From an uncultured Gemmatimonadota bacterium (GTDB taxonomy: Bacteria; Gemmatimonadota; Gemmatimonadetes; Gemmatimonadales; Gemmatimonadaceae): a DNA stretch of 41,874 nt. The notes below the pieces were generated by a model that saw nothing but the letters and a program-made list of their open reading frames with translations, was not told the origin of the DNA and did not search any database. Positions 40,608 through 41,874 of this stretch are shown here, in pieces. The stretch spans positions 1-41,874 of the forward strand of contig CAIRBD010000359.1 in assembly GCA_903876745.1 (NCBI GenBank), read 5' to 3'. Position numbers and translations under genes: made by a program. Within the stretch, counting starts at the first letter, position 1. Each line of letters opens with the position of its first letter.

Positions 40608-41507
40608 TTACTTCTTCTGCGCCGGTTTCTTGGCGGTCTTCTTGGGTGCGGCCTTGGGCTTCGCCTTGGCAACCTTCTTCGGAGCCGGCTTCTTCGCCTT
40701 TGCTGCGTGCTTCGGCGCGGCTTTCTTGACGGCTTTCTTGACGGCTTTCTTGACGGCCTTCTTGACGGCCTTCTTGACGGCCTTCTTAGGTGCAGCCTTC
40801 GCCGGTTTCTTCGCCGGTTTCTTCGTCTTCGCGGCCTTTGCCTTCGCCTTCACGGCCGGCTTGGCTTTGCCCTTCTTGGGAGCCGGCTTCGCCTTGGCGG
40901 CAGGCTTCGCCTTCGGGGCCGGCTTGGTTTTGGCCGTGGGTTTCGCCTTCGCCTTGGGCGCGGCCTTTGCCGCAGGCGCGGCCTTCGCCGCAGGCGCGGC
41001 CTTCGCCTTGGGCGCGGCCTTTGCCGCAGGCGCGGCCTTCGCCTTGGGCGCGGCCTTTGCCGCAGGCGCGGCCTTTGCCGCAGGCGCAGCCTTTGCCGCA
41101 GGCGCAGCCTTTGCCGCCGGTTTCGTCTTGGCGGCGACAGCGGTCACGACAAGGGCAGCTACGGCGGCGGCAGGCACGGGGAACTCTGCCGTGTCGGCAG
41201 CCTTGGGTTTCTCGGCGGGGCGGCGTCCGCGGCGACGCGGAGTACCCAGACCGCCGTCGAACAGGTCGGGGTCCTCTTCCTCGGCACCTTCACCGGCCTC
41301 GGCGACGACTTCCGTAGGCTCTTCGTCATCGTCGTCAGATTCCTCGGCGCTGTCCCAGAGCGAATCGCTCTGGTCCTTGTTGATCGCCCAGCCGCCGTCC
41401 TCATCTTCTTCGTCGTCGTACGGAACGCTACCGCCGCTGAAGCCGCCGACCTCCTCGTCGTCGTCTCCGCCGTAGATGCGTTCGCTGCTATCACTCCCGC
41501 GCGCCAT
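40608..41507 (-). CDS. Histone H1-like protein with acidic N-terminus
   Basis: This 299-residue protein has three parts. Residues 1-85 are strongly acidic (DDDEE, EESDDDDEEP). Residues 91-96 are RRRGRR and 108-126 a short hydrophobic stretch (VPAAAVAALVVTAVAA). Residues 127-299 are lysine, alanine and proline rich, like eukaryotic H1 tails and bacterial H1 homologues, with nine AKAAPA/AKAAPK units and five KKAV units. It should bind DNA and compact the nucleoid. AGGAGG lies 5 bases before the ATG, and a promoter TTGACA-N17-TATTCA lies upstream. The acidic segment is unusual among bacterial H1-like proteins I know. Confidence 0.85.
   Translation of the reverse strand: MARGSDSSERIYGGDDDEEVGGFSGGSVPYDDEEDEDGGWAINKDQSDSLWDSAEESDDDDEEPTEVVAEAGEGAEEEDPDLFDGGLGTPRRRGRRPAEKPKAADTAEFPVPAAAVAALVVTAVAAKTKPAAKAAPAAKAAPAAKAAPAAKAAPKAKAAPAAKAAPKAKAAPAAKAAPAAKAAPKAKAKPTAKTKPAPKAKPAAKAKPAPKKGKAKPAVKAKAKAAKTKKPAKKPAKAAPKKAVKKAVKKAVKKAVKKAVKKAAPKHAAKAKKPAPKKVAKAKPKAAPKKTAKKPAQKK
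40726..40785. repeat. Five 12-bp tandem repeats in the H1-like gene
   Basis: Units of TTGACGGCYTTC at 40726, 40738, 40750, 40762 and 40774 encode the KKAV repeats. Copies differ by one C/T change. Multiples of 12 keep the frame, so the number can change without breaking the gene. Confidence 0.9.
40957..41118. repeat. Nine 18-bp tandem repeats in the H1-like gene
   Basis: Nine consecutive 18-bp units, beginning GGCGCRGCCTT, encode AKAAPA or AKAAPK. The units fall exactly end to end. Variants alternate at the end (GCCGCA or GCCTTG), which suggests past duplication of two-unit blocks. Confidence 0.9.
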
Positions 41508-41546
41508 TGCTGCCTCCTGTCAGTGAACTAGGCCGCCAACCACCGC

Positions 41547-41575
41547 TGAATACCCTGCTTGTCGCGCCCTGTCAA
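41547..41575 (-). promoter_or_regulatory. Promoter of the H1-like gene
   Basis: Minus-strand TTGACA (41575-41570), 17-base spacer, TATTCA (41552-41547). The predicted start is about 41540. The ribosome site AGGAGG (41518-41513) follows at the expected distance, so this gene is not leaderless. Confidence 0.6.
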
Positions 41576-41628
41576 GCGGGTGACACGAACGGTACGGCGG
41601 TGAAAGGTGTTTCGCTGGGTCCGCGCGA

Positions 41629-41874
41629 CTACGGCAGGTCGTCGATGAACGCGATCGATTTGCGCCGCAGGACGAGCGGCCGCATCGCTTCGAAGACCGC
41701 CGGATCGAACCGCGAACCCGACAGCGTGGCAAAGTAGTCGATTGCTTCCGGCGCCGTCATTGGTTCGCGATACGCGCGCTTCGACGTGACCGCGTCGAAG
41801 GAGTCCACGGCGTGCAGGATGCGGCCGCCGAGGGAGATCTGTTCGCCCGCGAGTCCCTGGGGATATCCCGACCC
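41629..41874 (-). CDS. HD-GYP domain protein, C-terminal end only
   Basis: The last 81 residues of a gene that begins beyond the right edge. The sequence GSGYPQGLAGEQISLGGRIL, followed by HAVDSFDAVTSKRAYREPM, matches the GYP part of HD-GYP phosphodiesterases, which degrade cyclic di-GMP. It then continues with APEAIDYFATLSGSRFDP and a short tail after the domain. The HD motif itself lies outside. It is upstream of the H1-like gene on the same strand. Confidence 0.85.
   Translation of the reverse strand, partial: GSGYPQGLAGEQISLGGRILHAVDSFDAVTSKRAYREPMTAPEAIDYFATLSGSRFDPAVFEAMRPLVLRRKSIAFIDDLP

Noticed and set aside
40726-41118. Repeat array that could suggest CRISPR
   Set aside because: The units are contiguous with no spacers and encode a low-complexity protein tail.
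39835-41475. Plus-strand frame with long alanine/phenylalanine repeats, resembling a membrane protein
   Set aside because: The repeats are the antisense reading of the H1-like gene's tandem units; the minus frame has a strong promoter and ribosome site.

Overview
The window is a GC-rich stretch (roughly two thirds G+C by eye) of ordinary bacterial chromosome. About 38 protein genes are packed with almost no gaps. I see no rRNA, tRNA, CRISPR array, insertion sequence or prophage. Many genes start with GTG or TTG, many lack a clear Shine-Dalgarno sequence, and many joins overlap by 1 or 4 bases (TGATG, ATGA, GTGA). The gene content suggests a free-living, aerobic, peptide-degrading bacterium, and Gemmatimonadota is my best guess. 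It includes secreted M28, S41 and M15 peptidases, PD40 and two-component propeller proteins, a PafA-type phosphatase, a histone H1-like protein and a plasmid-type replication initiator inside a chromosomal operon. The phylum is inferred from protein flavour, not from a marker gene.

Layout. 1-5267: arginine biosynthesis, with argH and argR on the minus strand and argC-argB-argD divergent on the plus strand. A palindrome and a perfect -35 box sit in the argR/argC gap. 5292-7477 (minus): a DUF4956 membrane protein followed by a CotH-like secreted protein. 7529-15211 (plus): PafA-type phosphatase, Smr-domain protein, aldo/keto reductase-like protein, MarC-type membrane protein, M28 peptidase, family 2 glycosyltransferase and alpha/beta hydrolase. 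15240-16259 (minus): metallo-beta-lactamase-fold hydrolase. 16312-18605 (plus): a YggX-like protein, a Nudix-derived (NrtR-like) regulator and an exported formamidase-like protein. 18642-19028 (minus): RidA. 19098-22433 (plus): two acyl-CoA dehydrogenase homologues and an acetoacetate decarboxylase-like protein in one operon, then a small unknown gene.

From 22940 to the right edge every gene is on the minus strand. In order of transcription from the right these are: the end of an HD-GYP protein, the H1-like protein, a MerR-type regulator, an SDR oxidoreductase, a RepA/RPA-like replication initiator, a CtpA-type S41 protease, a PD40 protein, a band-7/SPFH protein, a zinc-ribbon protein, a YhaM-type exoribonuclease, two glycosyltransferases, an MFS transporter, a very large hybrid histidine kinase, class I fumarase, a small zinc-ribbon protein, a cold-shock protein and a VanX-type dipeptidase.

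The points I find most worth checking are: the acyl-CoA dehydrogenase pair in which only one partner keeps the catalytic glutamate; the replication initiator fused by overlap to a MerR-SDR operon; the acidic/hydrophobic/basic H1-like protein with exact 12- and 18-bp tandem repeats; the DUF4956-CotH pair without a polyphosphate polymerase beside it; and several promoters placed so that transcription would begin at or next to the start codon.
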